Assembly (NCBI RefSeq): GCF_037975245.1
Contig: NC_092581.1
Location: 10,735,303-10,795,302 of the forward strand
Direction: 5' to 3'
Length of the DNA: 60,000 nucleotides
Origin: Apostichopus japonicus
Taxonomy: Eukaryota; Echinodermata; Holothuroidea; Aspidochirotida; Stichopodidae
Below, one piece after another: positions 1-11,997 of this stretch (its first letter is position 1; each line of letters opens with the position of its first letter). A program made the translations under genes and the position numbers. The notes under the pieces were generated by a model. The model saw only the letters and a list, made by a program, of their open reading frames with translations. It had not been told where the DNA came from and ran no database searches.

Positions 1-152
1 CAAAAGACACCGGTTACGATGAGTGTAATATGTACAACGTTACTGGGCTTGAATTTGACTCGGATGGTATCAACGATGAGCTCGATGTCATCGAATGTCA
101 GAACGGCTGGAAGTTCGACCAAAGAGAATCTGGCCGCACGCTGACAGCTAAG
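1..152 (+). CDS. SLC22-type transporter gene 1, exon 1 (3' part; start lies left of window)
   Basis: This is the end of the first coding exon of a solute carrier family 22 (organic cation/carnitine type) transporter. It reads in frame from base 3 and ends at AAG before GTAAGA, in phase 0. It encodes about 50 residues of the large extracellular loop between membrane segments 1 and 2, including an N-glycosylation site (NVT) and two Cys. The ending ECQNGWKFD is the family's usual lead-in to the FxLVCDR motif, which opens the next exon. In gene 2 the matching exon is 390 bp, so about 238 bp including the ATG lie outside the window. SLC22 proteins are 12-segment plasma-membrane facilitators for organic ions, but the substrate cannot be read from sequence. 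Confidence 0.9.
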
Positions 153-1660
153 GTAAGAGTCTAAAACTGATTCACGGTACTACGGTATGATATAAAGAAA
201 AAATATATTAAAAAAATTAACCTTCTTTTTGAAAGCGGAATTATTAGCGGGAGATTTCAGTTAAGTTATAAGCTGCGCTACATTAATTGAACCTTCCGTA
301 GGATCGCGGCCGTTCTTTCCTTTCACCCATTCTTCCCTTCTTTCGTCATTCTGTCCGTTCATCCGTCATTTCGTTAGTCCACATGAACACCCCACACCCA
401 TTTGTTCGGTGGTTCGAGTGAAGCTGAACAGCTCTGAATATTCTACAAAAGAGAGACAAATGGTGGGACCCAAATGACCTCATATTAATCAACGTATATA
501 GCCAGTTTATGTGAGGGCATTTCACAGTGTTAATATCGTTGGAAATAAATGTGCATATGTTCATCAATAGTCTACAACTGAGTGGGCAACCTACGGCCCG
601 CGAGCTACATGCGGCCCACCGGTGATTTTTTTGCGTCCCGTGAGATGTCTCAAGAAAAAGAAACAAAATCAATCGATTTTACATCGTCACAAAAAACGAG
701 CTATAGCTGCTTAGAATTTATCGGCACTAATGACGCTGTCAGGTAGGCCTATTATCCCCATTCATTATCAACTGTACTGTATTGACATTATGTTTTTGTG
801 AATACAGATTAAGTACACACACCTATATTGCTTGAAAGTCCTCGAATCTAAGGTTTGAAATCAACAGCAGGTCGTTGGTTAGGTACGACCCAGTCAATTT
901 TTCACTCCTTATATCTGGCCAATTCATTCAAAAAGTTTGACCACCCCTGGTCTACAAGAAAACCTACATTTCTAACCATTTTGGTGACCAAGATACTAAA
1001 TAATATGTTGGATATAATGGCATTCTCCTATACGCGCCATGGCATAAGCACATAAGTTCTTATCTTTTTTGTTAAAGTTAATCCATTGTTTTAATGATAA
1101 CTCTATTAACGAACTTATTAGTTCATGGACAATGCAGTAAGAAATGAAACTCCAACGCTATTGATTTTTAAATTTGAAATTTTAATGCAATGTAATAGTA
1201 TAGTGGATAAATGATACATATCTTTCATTGTGAAGATATAGACGTATATGTAATGTTATTGACTTGCCGTCAATCCAGTTACATATTGTTTGATGAACCT
1301 CATATGTTTCAAAGGTCACTTCTCAACAAACAAAAACAAAATGAATAACAACTGTTAGGAATGGAAACGTTAACTTAGCAGATAGTGGCATGAAGTTCAC
1401 AATGTATATACATTGCTTTGTAATTAAATTCATCCTGTAATCAAATTAGATAACTTTAATGACAATCCGCTTAAATGACAATGTAAAGGTACCCTGTCTT
1501 GAGATACAAATTTCCTTCCGTCAATTTCCTTTCGTAATTAGCATAGTTATTCCGCAACTATAATCGTCCTACGAAAGCTCTTAATGTATTGTACTAAAAT
1601 CATTTCAGTGAAATTACTTAAAGTGTAAACAGTACATATTGTTTATTTGTTTATTTACAG
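153..1660 (+). other. Intron 1 of SLC22 gene 1
   Basis: GT-AG intron of 1.5 kb. It holds one hAT-like short element (578-949). I see no other gene or RNA in it, and the short ORFs on either strand have no recognisable protein character. Confidence 0.8.
578..949. mobile_element. hAT-like non-autonomous element (MITE)
   Basis: The element runs from CTGAGTGGGCAAC to GTTTGACCACCCCTG, an imperfect terminal inverted repeat. It is flanked on both sides by the perfect 8-bp direct repeat GTCTACAA (570-577 and 950-957). An 8-bp duplication together with terminal GTGG..CCAC-type repeats is typical of hAT transposons. At 372 bp with no transposase it is non-autonomous. The CGGCCCGCGAGC-like segment after the left end resembles common animal hAT termini. 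Confidence 0.85.
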
Positions 1661-1764
1661 TTCAGCTTGGTTTGTGACAGAGAGGTATTAATTCATGTTG
1701 GACAATCTCTCTACTTTATTGGCTGTCTGATCGGGTGCCCTTTATTCGGCGCATTATCGGATAG
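1661..1764 (+). CDS. SLC22 gene 1, exon 2 (TM2 and start of MFS motif A)
   Basis: Follows the acceptor TTTATTTACAG and ends in phase 2 before GTGAGT. It encodes FSLVCDREVLIHVGQSLYF and continues to GALSD-R, with the Arg codon split over the intron. FxLVCDR followed by GQSLYFIG is diagnostic of SLC22, and GALSDR-IGR is the major facilitator motif A loop between segments 2 and 3. The length of 104 bp is identical to exon 2 of gene 2. Confidence 0.95.
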
Positions 1765-2103
1765 GTGAGTTCTGCCGCCCTCTTTTAGCTGAGATAAACA
1801 TTATCTTTCTTCATGATATGAATGGAACATAATGATATCGTAGTCTGCCGATAATGTAATCAAAAAACATATATACACAATGTCGCATACGTCTGAAGAA
1901 GTAAGGGTTAAACAGGTCTCAATGCAGTTACATTAGATAATGAAGTCTACCATTAAAGGGACTAAATAGCAGATTTGTACTTCGGGTACAACATCGTACG
2001 AGTACGATTACAATTCACTCTGGCATGATGTCGAGTACAACGCTCTCTGCGCGAAAGCGATAACTCACTTGTACACTACTATAATTGACTTGCATTTCAA
2101 AAT

Positions 2104-2735
2104 ATGAGTACGAGTACCAATCCGACTTGGGTGTGTGCGAGTACAAATCCACTTGGGCGAGAATGAGTACAAATCCACTTGGGTAAGCACGAGTACAAAT
2201 CCACCTGGGTGAGTATGAGTAAGAATCCACACAGGTGAAAACGAGTATAAATCCACTTAGGTGAGAACGAGTACAAATCCACTTAGGCGAGTACGAATCC
2301 ACTTGGGCGAGAACGAATACAAATCCACTCGAGTGAGTACGAGTACAAATCAACTTAGGCGAGTATGAGTAAGAATCCACACGGATGAAAGCGAGTACAA
2401 ATCCACTTAGGCGAGTACAAGTACGAATCCACTTAGGCGAGTACGAGTACACATTTACTTAGGTGAGTTTGAGTACAAATCCATACGGGTGAGAACTAAT
2501 ACAAACCCACTTAGGTGAGTACGAGTACGAATCCACTTAGGTGAGTACAAGTACACATTTACTTAAGTGAGTATAAGTACAAATCCACATGGGTGAGAAC
2601 TAATACAAACCCAATTAGGTGAGTACGAGTACACATTTACTTAGGTGAGTATGAGTACAAATCCATACGGGTGAGAACTAAAACAAATCCACTTAGATGA
2701 GTACGAGTATACATTCGAGTGGGTACGAGTAAAGA
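2104..2735. repeat. 26-bp minisatellite, about 24 units
   Basis: Tandem units of 26 bp, with the occasional 20-bp unit, built on GAGTACAAATCCACTTAGG-like sequence. Units vary at several positions and degrade towards the right. Long minus-strand ORFs here (with SGF and WICTR repeats) are by-products of the array and not genes. Confidence 0.9.
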
Positions 2736-3012
2736 TAACAATATGCTAGAGTACGAACATGTTGCACGCACACAGGGCATGCTGAAGTAGCCTCAAAGAT
2801 TCAAAACTTTGCAACGGGTATTTCAATTTTGTTTGCAATTTGGAGTATTATCTGCGTGATGCTTGCCTGATATGTATAATTTTTAAGAAAACTATTCAAT
2901 GCGTTTACAAACATATATGATGGCAGAACCAAAAAAGTATTCACTTCATTTTTATGAGCCTATATACCAAGAAGCGATGCCCTATTAATCTCGTTTGGTT
3001 ATCACTTTAAAG

Positions 3013-3340
3013 CAGGGGTTCCCTAACTGTGGTGAATGAACCCCCCAGGGGGTGCGTGAGTCCATCCCATGGGGTTCGTGAGACGTTTCTGAAAGTCAAA
3101 ACTAGGGTATACTTTTTGTTGAACTATAATCTGATATATCATATAATTTAGTAATGTACAAAAGTCGTTCCTATCGACAAACTCTACAATATTACACTAT
3201 GAACTTGATCTTTTACGAAGCACTGTTAAACCTATTATAGTATAATAATGACTCAGATGGTGTCTCTAAAAGTTGGGGGTTCGTGGACAACTCTGACATC
3301 CACACGGGGTTCGTGGGGGAATAATGATAGGGAATCCCTG
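3013..3340. mobile_element. hAT-like MITE, copy A
   Basis: 328-bp element starting CAGGGGTTCCCTAACTG and ending ATAGGGAATCCCTG, flanked by the perfect 8-bp duplication CTTTAAAG (3005-3012 and 3341-3348). The body carries GGGGTTCGTGAGACG and GTTCGTGGACAACTCTGAC segments. These recur in opposite orientation at 10857-11297, so the two are copies of one family. Confidence 0.92.
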
Positions 3341-5503
3341 CTTTAAAGTATGAATTTAAACTTATAGACAGACAAGATGTATTGTCCATAACCACTAAAC
3401 GCGACAGTATCTTTTTCATGTCTTGACGTACATTATTTACGAAAGCAGTAAAAGAAATCTGGCTTAGCTCTTAACAGTTTAAGTTTCCCTGATATACACT
3501 ATAAAGGCTGTATCATCAAGACCATTCTTATGTAGCCGATATATGTGGCCTTTATTAGAAAGACAACGTAAAGCAACGGTATAGGTTGACCCCAGTATAT
3601 TTTGTTTTATAGCATCTTATCTTATCTTTTATTTTATTTTTTATTCCCCTTACATTTGCAAAGGTCAATCAAATTTGTTCTGTGTGCAACTGTTACAATA
3701 AAAATATTTTCAGGCATTGACCCTTTACTTTTGAGTATAGACCGACAATCTTGTTGCTCAAAGCACTCGAGTTGCTAATATAAAGTGTTTCATTCGAACT
3801 ATAAGAATCGAAGTTGCGGCCTTGAAGAAGACGTAATCAGGAAATTGGCCGTTAAGTAGTTACTCACCAATCCCGATCCCTGTAAGCAAATCGTGCATAT
3901 ATTTTGAGCCCCCTCCCCCCACCCAAAAAAAAGTAGAAATCTTCCGCGAGGGAATTGAACGTCTCTTGTGACAGTAAAAGAACAAGGTAGCTAAATCTAA
4001 TATTGTGTTCATTGATATTTATATGATGGAAGACGTTAAAGCCTATACTCATCTTTAATACCTTAGTATATGCACCCTTCTTCTTATTCTTCTTCTTTTT
4101 CGTTGGGTACCCCCAAATTCCACTTTCCTCATCTCTGGGAACACTTGGTGGCGGATACTGTGGCATGAGGAATATATACAGGGAGGTGTCTCCTATCCAT
4201 TTGAGAAACTAGCATGTGATTAGGGGGGGGGGGGTGATTTCGGAATGTTGTATTAGTTTGCAACTTTTTAAAGTATTTTTTTTTGTTTTGCTTTCAAATA
4301 TCATTCAGTATTTTTTTTTTCTTCCGAGCAATTTGGTGACCCTTCATTTTTTTGGTCGATCCTAAGAAGAACCTTGATATACCATGCAGGACTTTTAGAA
4401 ATATTTAACAGTGTGAAGGATTTCAAGAGACAAACAAACGTGCAGTTTAGAACGAATAAAAAAGTTTGCTTCTGATTGGATACTCGAGTGACCCGAGTGT
4501 AGAAAACAGATCTTCTGACGTCATCATAATTACGCCATGATGGGATTTATAATCTGTATAGTTACGAGATATGACTAAAAAATATTCGAAATTTTTAAAC
4601 TTCATATACGGAATCTGGATTCACCCCCCCCCCCCCCCCCGCCTCGCCCTCCCCTTTCCCTCGACACGTCAGTTGACCTCGTTTGTGTAGAACATGCTCG
4701 AAAATATATATTCCTACCACCTGAACATCCCTTTAAAACAAAGAATGAAAGGCAGTAACATAATTCGCGTGTGACTGATAGAAGAGAATGAAACTTAATA
4801 TACCAGGGGTCAACAGAGGGGGATATCAGACGACAGGAGTCTGTCCAATCAGGAACTAGTTCAAAGCCGATTTTCATGGAAGTCTTCGAAAACAGAAACA
4901 CTTAAGTAAAAAATGATCATTACGTGGCGTTTGATTAGTGATATCGTCGTATCGGTTTGCGTGTGTGTATGTGTCTGGCACGTGGGTCAGTATTTAAGGA
5001 AACACATACCCCATATATCAGTATAGAAGTTTTGTGATAGATATATAGCCGCCAATGGACAACATCCTCAATAAATAGCTATAAGGCAAATCTAATTCCA
5101 TTTTGGAGATTATCATGGATTTCATATTTCCTCACATTGATGGTTGAAGACCTGATCAAGCATAAACATTACATATTCAATCCGCGACGTATCCTTCGAA
5201 TGATTATGCCTCTCTTTTAAAATTGTTTTGCAATGTTATTTAATATAATGGAGTCGTTAGGGTTGGTAAATGCTACATCTAGAAAAAATAATATATTGAA
5301 AGTCTTAACATAAATCTAATGGTGGCATTGTGTTCACTGTCTACATAGGTAACATGATCCTACCAGGGTGTTGTCATAGCAACTACCTGATTCTATATGC
5401 AAAGACAACTAAGAGAAAGATATAAGGTGTGCAGATCCTATAATGGCACTCTGACGTCACAGATTTACAAAGTGACAGTTCCGAGACACGACTTTTAAAC
5501 GAC

Positions 5504-5680
5504 GATATCCCCTATAACATATATCCCCTATAAAATATATCCCCTATAACGTATATCCCCTTTAACACATATCCCCTTTTAACGTATATCCCATGTAACG
5601 TATATCCCATGTAACATATATCCCCTATAACATATAACCCCTATAACATATATCCCCTGTAACATATATCCTCTCAACAT
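5504..5680. repeat. 16-bp minisatellite
   Basis: About eleven tandem units of ATATCCCCTATAACAT-like sequence, with small substitutions and one-base indels between units. Confidence 0.9.
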
Positions 5681-6114
5681 AAAGATTTTTCATAACTGTT
5701 TGGGAGAGCTTTTCTTCAAAAAGAATTATTCAAAAACAGTCAAGATAGTGCGGTTTAGTGTGTGTCCTCTTTATACGGCAAGCTATGACGACCACACAGA
5801 TATACTTCAATTTAAAATGTTACATAACTTAACATCGAATTCAAACTATGACGCTGACGATTTATAATTGACGAAGGGAATGTATAGTCACGAAATGATC
5901 TTAAAACATTGCTGTTGTTATTTTTTATTTAAGTATTTGAATACAAAATTTCTTCGATGATAAAACCCATAACATGTAAATTTATCAACTTTAATTTTGA
6001 AATAATGAAGCAAGGGTGATTATTTTCTTTCAGCATATATCAGCTAGATGTTATGTTTGATTTCAACTTTTGTGCACTCCGCCATGCTGCAGGCTAGTCT
6101 TCCCCGAAGCCCTA

Positions 6115-6119
6115 TTATA

Positions 6120-6153
<34 letters not shown>
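6115..6153. repeat. (AT)n microsatellite
   Basis: Nearly pure TA dinucleotide run in intron 2 of gene 1. Confidence 0.95.
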
Positions 6154-6894
6154 ACTGTTATAAAATATTAAAAAACATAGGTGTAATTGCAATAATAATT
6201 TTGAATGTTGGAACTAACATGTAACAAGATCATACAAAATAAATAGATAGCTGAAATGTGAATGAAATAAGATGAGCCCATCGTAAACCTCCTACGTAAG
6301 CACCAACACGTAAGATGAACATAAAATAATTAAATAGATGAATAACGGCATAAACGCAGGAAAAATGAGCCCATTCAAAAGCATAAACGTACAGAACAGG
6401 TAAGATGTTGCAAAGCTAAATATCAAAAATTTTAGAATTTAAACGTAATAAGATCTTTAGAAAATTTGCATAACATATAATTATATTTTATTTTTTCGGT
6501 CTTTGCCCCCTGGCAAGGAGTGCCCTCATGATGTCGCAGAGCTTAGAGCATAATCGTGGACATTACTTGAGGGGGATAAACATGTCATTCATATAATTGG
6601 GTGTTAATCTGTTAAGAGATTAATATACCATAATATACCATACTTAATCGTTTATATTTTACATGTACATAAAGAATTGCGAACCGAGAACCTTCAGTAG
6701 GTCACATGATCTTGCGTCATAAGTAGCGCTTAAACTAATTCTGGAAACACTTATTTGGAGCTTAATTTTCCTATTAATATTTCCCTGATTGCATGATCCC
6801 CACATAAGATTGCAGTAATCGAGGAGGTACGGTATAATGTATCTATGATGATATAATACACAAGTTGGTACATCAATATATAGCTTAATTCTTC

Positions 6895-7700
6895 GACGGC
6901 CAACCTGGTGCTGACTTTCTTACACACATAATCTATTTGGTCTTGAAGATCTTACGCACATAAGCTATTTGGTCTTGCCAGGATATGGGTTCATATCTAA
7001 CCTGGTGCTGACCGTTTTACACACATAATCTATTTTGTCTTGCCAGGATAGGTTCATATCTATCCTGGTGCTAACAGCCTTACACACATAATCTATTTGG
7101 TCTTGCCAGGATATAGGTTCATATCTATCCTGGTGCTGACAGTCTTACACACATAATCTATTTGGTCTTGCCAGGATATAGGTTCATATCTATCCTGATG
7201 CTAACAGCCTTACACACATAATCTATTTGGTCTTGTCAGGATAGGTTCATATCTATCCTGGTGATGACGATCTTACACACATAATCTATTTGGTCTTGCC
7301 GGGATATAGGTTCATATCTATCCTGGTGCTAACAGCCTTACACACATAATATATTTAGTCTTGCCAGGATATAGGTTCATATCTATCCTGGTGCTGACAG
7401 TCTTACACACATAATCTATTTGGTCTTGCCAGGATCAGTTCATATCTATCCTATTGCTGACAGTCTTACACACATAATCTATTTGGTCTTGCCAGGATAG
7501 GTTCATATCTAACCTGGTGCTGACAGTCTTACACACATAATATATTTGTTCTTGCCAGGATAGGTTCATATCTATCCTGGTGCTGACAGTCTTACACACA
7601 TAATATATTTGGTCTTGCCAGGATAGATTCATATCTATCCTGGTGCTAACAGCCTTACACACATAATCTATTTGGTCTTGCCAGGATATAGGTTTATATA
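6895..7700. repeat. 63-65 bp tandem array derived from LINE ORF2
   Basis: About twelve units, each containing TTACACACATAATCTATTTG and the short inverted repeat CCAGGATA..TATCCTGG. Each unit read on the minus strand is a slice of the surrounding LINE ORF (NLSWQDQIDYVCKTVSTR), so the array arose by tandem amplification inside the element. Unit length alternates because GGATAG and GGATATAG variants coexist. Confidence 0.88.
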
Positions 7701-8042
7701 TATCCCCACACCTACGAGCTTATCACATTTTAAATTTGCTACTTGATTTACATCCATATATGTACACTAACAATGTCAGTATCTGTTAGTGTAAGTTATA
7801 CCTTCTCTGGAACAGACTAAGATGCGTTTAGTTTTGTCTGTATATTTACTACAGCCATCTTGTTATCACTACACCATCTATACATAGATTCATTTCATTT
7901 ATGTGGTAAGTCCCCCGTTATGGTTTCCACTTAACATGGAAAGTTGTATCGTCTGAATACAGATCAGTGTTACAGTGTGATAGAAACAAGTCAAAGTCGT
8001 AACTATACAGTAAAAACAGTAATGAACCAACAATAGAGACCT

Positions 8043-8220
8043 TTTTAAGAAAGGTTACCCAGGAATTAAGAACCTGGGCAAGAAAACCAAACTACCGAAC
8101 GACTGATCCGCTCTCAGCCCCAGTCCCCTATAGCATCTCGGAGACTGTGACTGAGTGATCATCGTCGGGTGTGTATATACCCATTCCCCTCAAAAGGGAA
8201 CAGATACTACACATGATCTT
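8043..8220. mobile_element. 178-bp retroposon-like insert within the LINE
   Basis: Flanked by an 18-bp direct repeat (8025-8042 and 8221-8238, AACCAACAATAGWGACCT, one mismatch). The LINE reading frame resumes when the insert and one repeat copy are removed. Long variable-size target duplications are typical of target-primed retroposition. The inserted sequence itself is not recognised, though a GATCCGCTCTCA stretch recurs near 9530. Confidence 0.65.
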
Positions 8221-8585
8221 AACCAACAATAGTGACCTGTGGCACACCGCTTTGCATGGTAATGCAGGTTGAATGAAACCCCGTTAACAAGGATTTCTTT
8301 GACTTCTATCACACATGTAGGTACGACTTTAACAATTCAATTGAATCTTTGGAGCATTGATATATACTTAGTTCTTTTGAACAATATAGCTTAGTTGACT
8401 AAATCAAAAGATACATTGGCTTGATTAATACTAGTCTGGCCGAACAAATATTGAAGATTAGTTCATATTCATTTGGTAAGTTCAACTGTTGAGTAAGTGA
8501 AAAACATTCTAGAGCGGTATCATAACCTATAATCCTGAGTTGTGTTAATCTCAGTATAGATTAATAGGTAGAACTCTTCTACAAC

Positions 8586-8994
8586 CAGTGGCGGAGCTAG
8601 GGGTATTGGTCAGGGGGGGGGGGGGGCAAGAATGGTCTGTAGGGGCGCTTTCGACACTATCTAAGCGGAGCGCCACCACAGGTTGGCGCGGAGCGTACAG
8701 AAAAGTTTTGAGTAAAGATACTCCCTAGATCGCCGGAAATTACCCTTTCCTGGCCTAGCTAATTTGCAGATAAACAGTGAATAAATAAAATAGGTGTCGT
8801 CGCCATTTTGTCAGAAAATTACACCAACAGAATATGACAAATGTCAATAGGTATATGAGAGCGCAATAAAAAGTCAATAATCGTGAACAAGTAAAAAGTA
8901 GTAAAAAGCTGAAATGGGCGCCAGCAGTCCATTTGAGTCGGTCAGGGGGCATCCGCCCCCCCCCCCCCGTGACTGTATGGACGCTCCGCCACTG
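8586..8994. mobile_element. hAT-like MITE, CAGTGGCGGAGC termini
   Basis: 409 bp, with left end CAGTGGCGGAGCTAGGGG and right end GGACGCTCCGCCACTG. It has a perfect 8-bp duplication TCTACAAC (8578-8585 and 8995-9002), a run of G just inside the left end and a run of C just inside the right end. It contains the shared core (8655-8698, reverse orientation) that recurs through the window. Confidence 0.92.
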
Positions 8995-9873
8995 TCTACA
9001 ACCACAAAAGAAGCATATTTTAATAATCTGATGCGATTCTTCTTTGAAATATTTCATCAACTTCGAAAAAAATCAACACAGCCTGGGAGAGTACATTTTT
9101 CGTCTACAAACAGTTGAACCACCCACGCTGGATTCCCATGGTAACAATTGTTATTATGACGCCGTCCGTCAATTTGTAGGTTTCAAGAGAAAAAAATAAA
9201 TAATATTTTTGTTCAAACAAGTTACATTGCATGGAGGTTTAGATGGTTTCTGAAACCTCACGGCAAGTCAAGGTAGAGAGATATCAATAGCTTAACCTAT
9301 CGCAACATGACTACGACCGTCGGCATCTTGGAACGAGAGAAACCAATTCTCTACTTGCTGTGAATTATCAGCGTGCTATCGTCATTGTTTCTTAGGTTAC
9401 AACAATCATGCTGCATGATAACTTGTACACAATGATACGACATTTGACGTTCTTCAAAGTGAATAGGTTTTTTTTTTAAAGTAATCTCACTCAAGATACA
9501 GTTTTATGCACGCAACAGCAAAGCAATTGATCCGCTCTCATCCGCTGTCCCCTTATACACCGGTAACGCTACATAACCCGTATGATTATGACGCTGTTAC
9601 GTCACGTGAGGTATCACGAGACACTTCGAAAGATAATCGATATTATACAACATCTAATTATATTCCGGCCATTTGATTGGTCAATTGCTCGTCAATTGCA
9701 TGCAAAATCCGCTCTATTCCACTCTATGAAATACAACCATGGGTTATACTTTTTTGATAGCACTTTTTTCAATGGTAAGAGAGCAGAGAAACATGTCTGT
9801 TCAAAACAATCTGTTGCATGAGTGCATTTTACATCCAATTATATCCAGGTGTAGGTGTTGTATAAAACAAATA

Positions 9874-9986
9874 AATGAATGGTTTCCATTCGTGCAATAG
9901 TGCAAATATTTCATTCGTTGAATGGAACATTCCATCTTTCAACGAATGAAATATTTGCACTATTGCACGAATGGAAACCATTCATT
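9874..9986. repeat. Perfect 49-bp inverted repeat (hairpin)
   Basis: Arms 9874-9922 and 9938-9986 are exact reverse complements with a 15-base spacer that is itself nearly palindromic (TGGAACATTCCA). Transcribed as part of the intron, this would fold into an unbroken stem of about 50 bp. Confidence 0.95.
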
Positions 9987-10362
9987 ATGTGTATACTATA
10001 CAAGTGAGATATATGATGTGTACAGTGAATCTGCGCAGAAAATAAGAGTAGATGCTACACATGACATTAGTCAAAAGCAAGCTAACGAGCTCTACATAGT
10101 GGAAGACATACAATGCGTGGACGCACATACACAAACGCGCGCGCACATCCACGCTCAGGCACGCACCCACACTTGATATTTCCTTTTGCCCTCTTTGTCC
10201 CATATATCAGGTAGTAAATACCCAGACAAGTACATAAACACACGCACGCACCCACACGGTGTGTCATTTAGCTCACTACGACCAGATGTAAAGTTTTAAG
10301 TTTATTTACAAAAGTAGTAAAAGAAGGTAAATATACTTTTGGTTTTTATATTCTTTACACAG

Positions 10363-10517
10363 GATTGGACGAGTTTATGCTTGGGGATTCTGTATCACCC
10401 AGTCACTTGTATTTGCTATTACAATGCTTTTTGCTAATAACTTTTGGACGTACACTGTGATGAGGATGCTGATGGCGATGTCTAACTACGCATTGTGGAT
10501 TATTCCATTTGTCTATA
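10363..10517 (+). CDS. SLC22 gene 1, exon 3 (TM3-TM4)
   Basis: Acceptor TTCTTTACACAG, donor GTAAGT. Completes the split Arg and reads IGRVYAWG, then two hydrophobic stretches divided by NNFWTYTVMRM, ending IIPFVY. The 155-bp length and phases (2 in, 1 out) equal those of gene 2 exon 3. IGR finishes the MFS motif A. Confidence 0.95.
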
Positions 10518-10856
10518 GTAAGTAAAATGTTTCATACTACAGCCCTCTGGAATAAATATACATGAATCTAAATGTGCAGTTGCTAAGTAAATTCCGTGAG
10601 GAGGTGAATATTATACATTTTAGCCTACGCTAAGATTGGTATTTTCCCACTACTCCCCCCCCCCCCCCAAAAAATGGTTTGAATTGTAACAATCATTACA
10701 CGGTCCATGCATTGAATGAGAGTAATTTTGGGAAAAACAATTGTGAGTTTTAAGTAAATTTATTCGTTTACTATAGGTAAATTTAACATTGTCCTCAACT
10801 ATATTAAGACATTTACGTCATTGCTGAGGAAAAGGGTTGCGGGATATGGTCTAGGT

Positions 10857-11297
10857 CAAGGTTCCATAACTTTATCCCACCACGAACCCCCTGTGAATGT
10901 CAGAGTTGTCCACGAACCCCCAACTTTTCGAGACACCATCTGAGTGATTATTAAACTATAGTACGCATAACAGTGCTTCGTAAAAGATCAAGTTCAAGTT
11001 CAGCTCTTTATCTTCACGACGTTCCGTCATGCGTACAACAACTTCACCAAAGTCATGCGGCCTGCGTCTGTTTCATAATGCAGTTATTTATCAAATGCAC
11101 GGTACGGTACAGCTATGGCAACATATGCGTATGGAACGCGAAAAGAGTTTGTCTGTATGTACGACTTTTGTACGTTACTAAATTATACAAAAACAAAAAG
11201 TACTCTAGTTTTGACTTTCAGAGAAACGTCTCACGAACCCCCTGGGATGGACCCACGCACCCCCTGGGGGTTCATGCACCCCAGTTAGGAACCACTA
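10857..11297. mobile_element. hAT-like MITE, copy B (inverted relative to copy A)
   Basis: Perfect 8-bp duplication GTCTAGGT (10849-10856 and 11298-11305). Ends CAAGGTTCCATAACT and AGTTAGGAACCACTA. The right half, read in reverse, matches the left half of the 3013-3340 element. It lies inside intron 3 of gene 1. Confidence 0.9.
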
Positions 11298-11828
11298 GTC
11301 TAGGTTAACTATGTAACCAGACTCTCTGCAGAACACATAATGATCTGAAACTAACAAAAGGGCATGTGAGAACATAACATACCAGATGTATGTTGCACGC
11401 TACTACACGACTTTTTCAACTCGTTTCACACCCCAGTCAACCAGTTCTAATTTCGTTTCATTTTTTCTTTCCTAAACGTCATCAGTATTGCCTCTAAATA
11501 TGATACAAAGTCAGAAAATGATATAATATGCTCTAACAAAGCTTTTGACTGCAATCCTACTTCCTCGAGTCTATATTCCTTTCATTATTCCTAATTAAAA
11601 CTACTTCAACTCAATTGATTTAGGAACTAACCTACACGGTGTTTAAGTGCTTTGAAAAACTTTAGCACATGATGATGCTTAACATTGGTGGTCATTACCA
11701 ATAATCTTTCAAAGTGGATTTCTGTAAATAAAGGGAATAAACAGCAGCGAATGTGGAAAATTGTTAACCTTAATTATAACTTAATTTGTTTTTTCCCCCT
11801 CTTATTCTTGTATCCTTTATTCAAACAG

Positions 11829-11997
11829 TTACCGAAATTGTAGGCTACAGTAAGCGGATGTTCGTTGGTTTGCTTGTAGAGTTTTTCTGGGCAGGAGCAT
11901 ACCTTACGATTACACTTCTATCGTGGATCTTAAAAGATTGGATGTATGTTCAAATTGCAGTGATAGGAATTCATATTATTTCATATCCAATACTATT
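11829..11997 (+). CDS. SLC22 gene 1, exon 4 (TM5-TM6)
   Basis: Acceptor ATTCAAACAG, donor GTAAGT, phase 1 in and 2 out. Encodes TEIVGYSKRMFVGLLVEFFW and then a second hydrophobic stretch ending SYPILL. E-x-V-G-x-x-K-R is the conserved SLC22 sequence at the start of segment 5. It is 169 bp, the same as gene 2 exon 4. Confidence 0.95.

Larger units (their letters stand above)
6480..8345 (-). mobile_element. CR1/L2-like LINE reverse transcriptase fragment, degenerate
   Basis: Read on the minus strand from about 8345 downwards, the sequence carries parts of a non-LTR reverse transcriptase in order. First is a QSGVPQVTIVG block (family SGVPQGS-LGPLLF) and SLLFLLYSYDFD. Next is DLYSDDTTFH, the YADD catalytic box with Ser for Ala. 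After it come CDKLVGV, then NLSWQDQIDYVCKTVSTRI, and near 6790 a LLDYCNLMWGSC block that matches the C-terminal region of these LINEs. Frameshifts and stops break it, so it is a dead 3' part of ORF2. The WQDQIDYVCK part has been tandemly multiplied, and a 178-bp insert interrupts the RT domain. Clade placement is by motif only. Confidence 0.75.
1765..10362 (+). other. Intron 2 of SLC22 gene 1 (8.6 kb, repeat-filled)
   Basis: Holds a 26-bp minisatellite, a hAT-like MITE, a 16-bp minisatellite, an AT microsatellite, a LINE fragment with an internal 63-65 bp tandem array, a second hAT-like MITE and a perfect 49-bp hairpin. Between 3349 and 5503, and between 8995 and 9873, I see only unassigned AT-rich sequence with homopolymer runs (for example oligo-C at 4622). 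Confidence 0.8.

Noticed and set aside
2015-2452. 145-residue minus-strand ORF with repeated SGF and WICTR phrases
   Set aside because: Product of the 26-bp minisatellite; the repeat length is not a multiple of three and the same phrases appear in three frames.
6895-7700. Possible CRISPR-like array because of regular dyad-containing repeats
   Set aside because: Units are contiguous with no unique spacers, the genome is animal, and the units derive from a LINE ORF.
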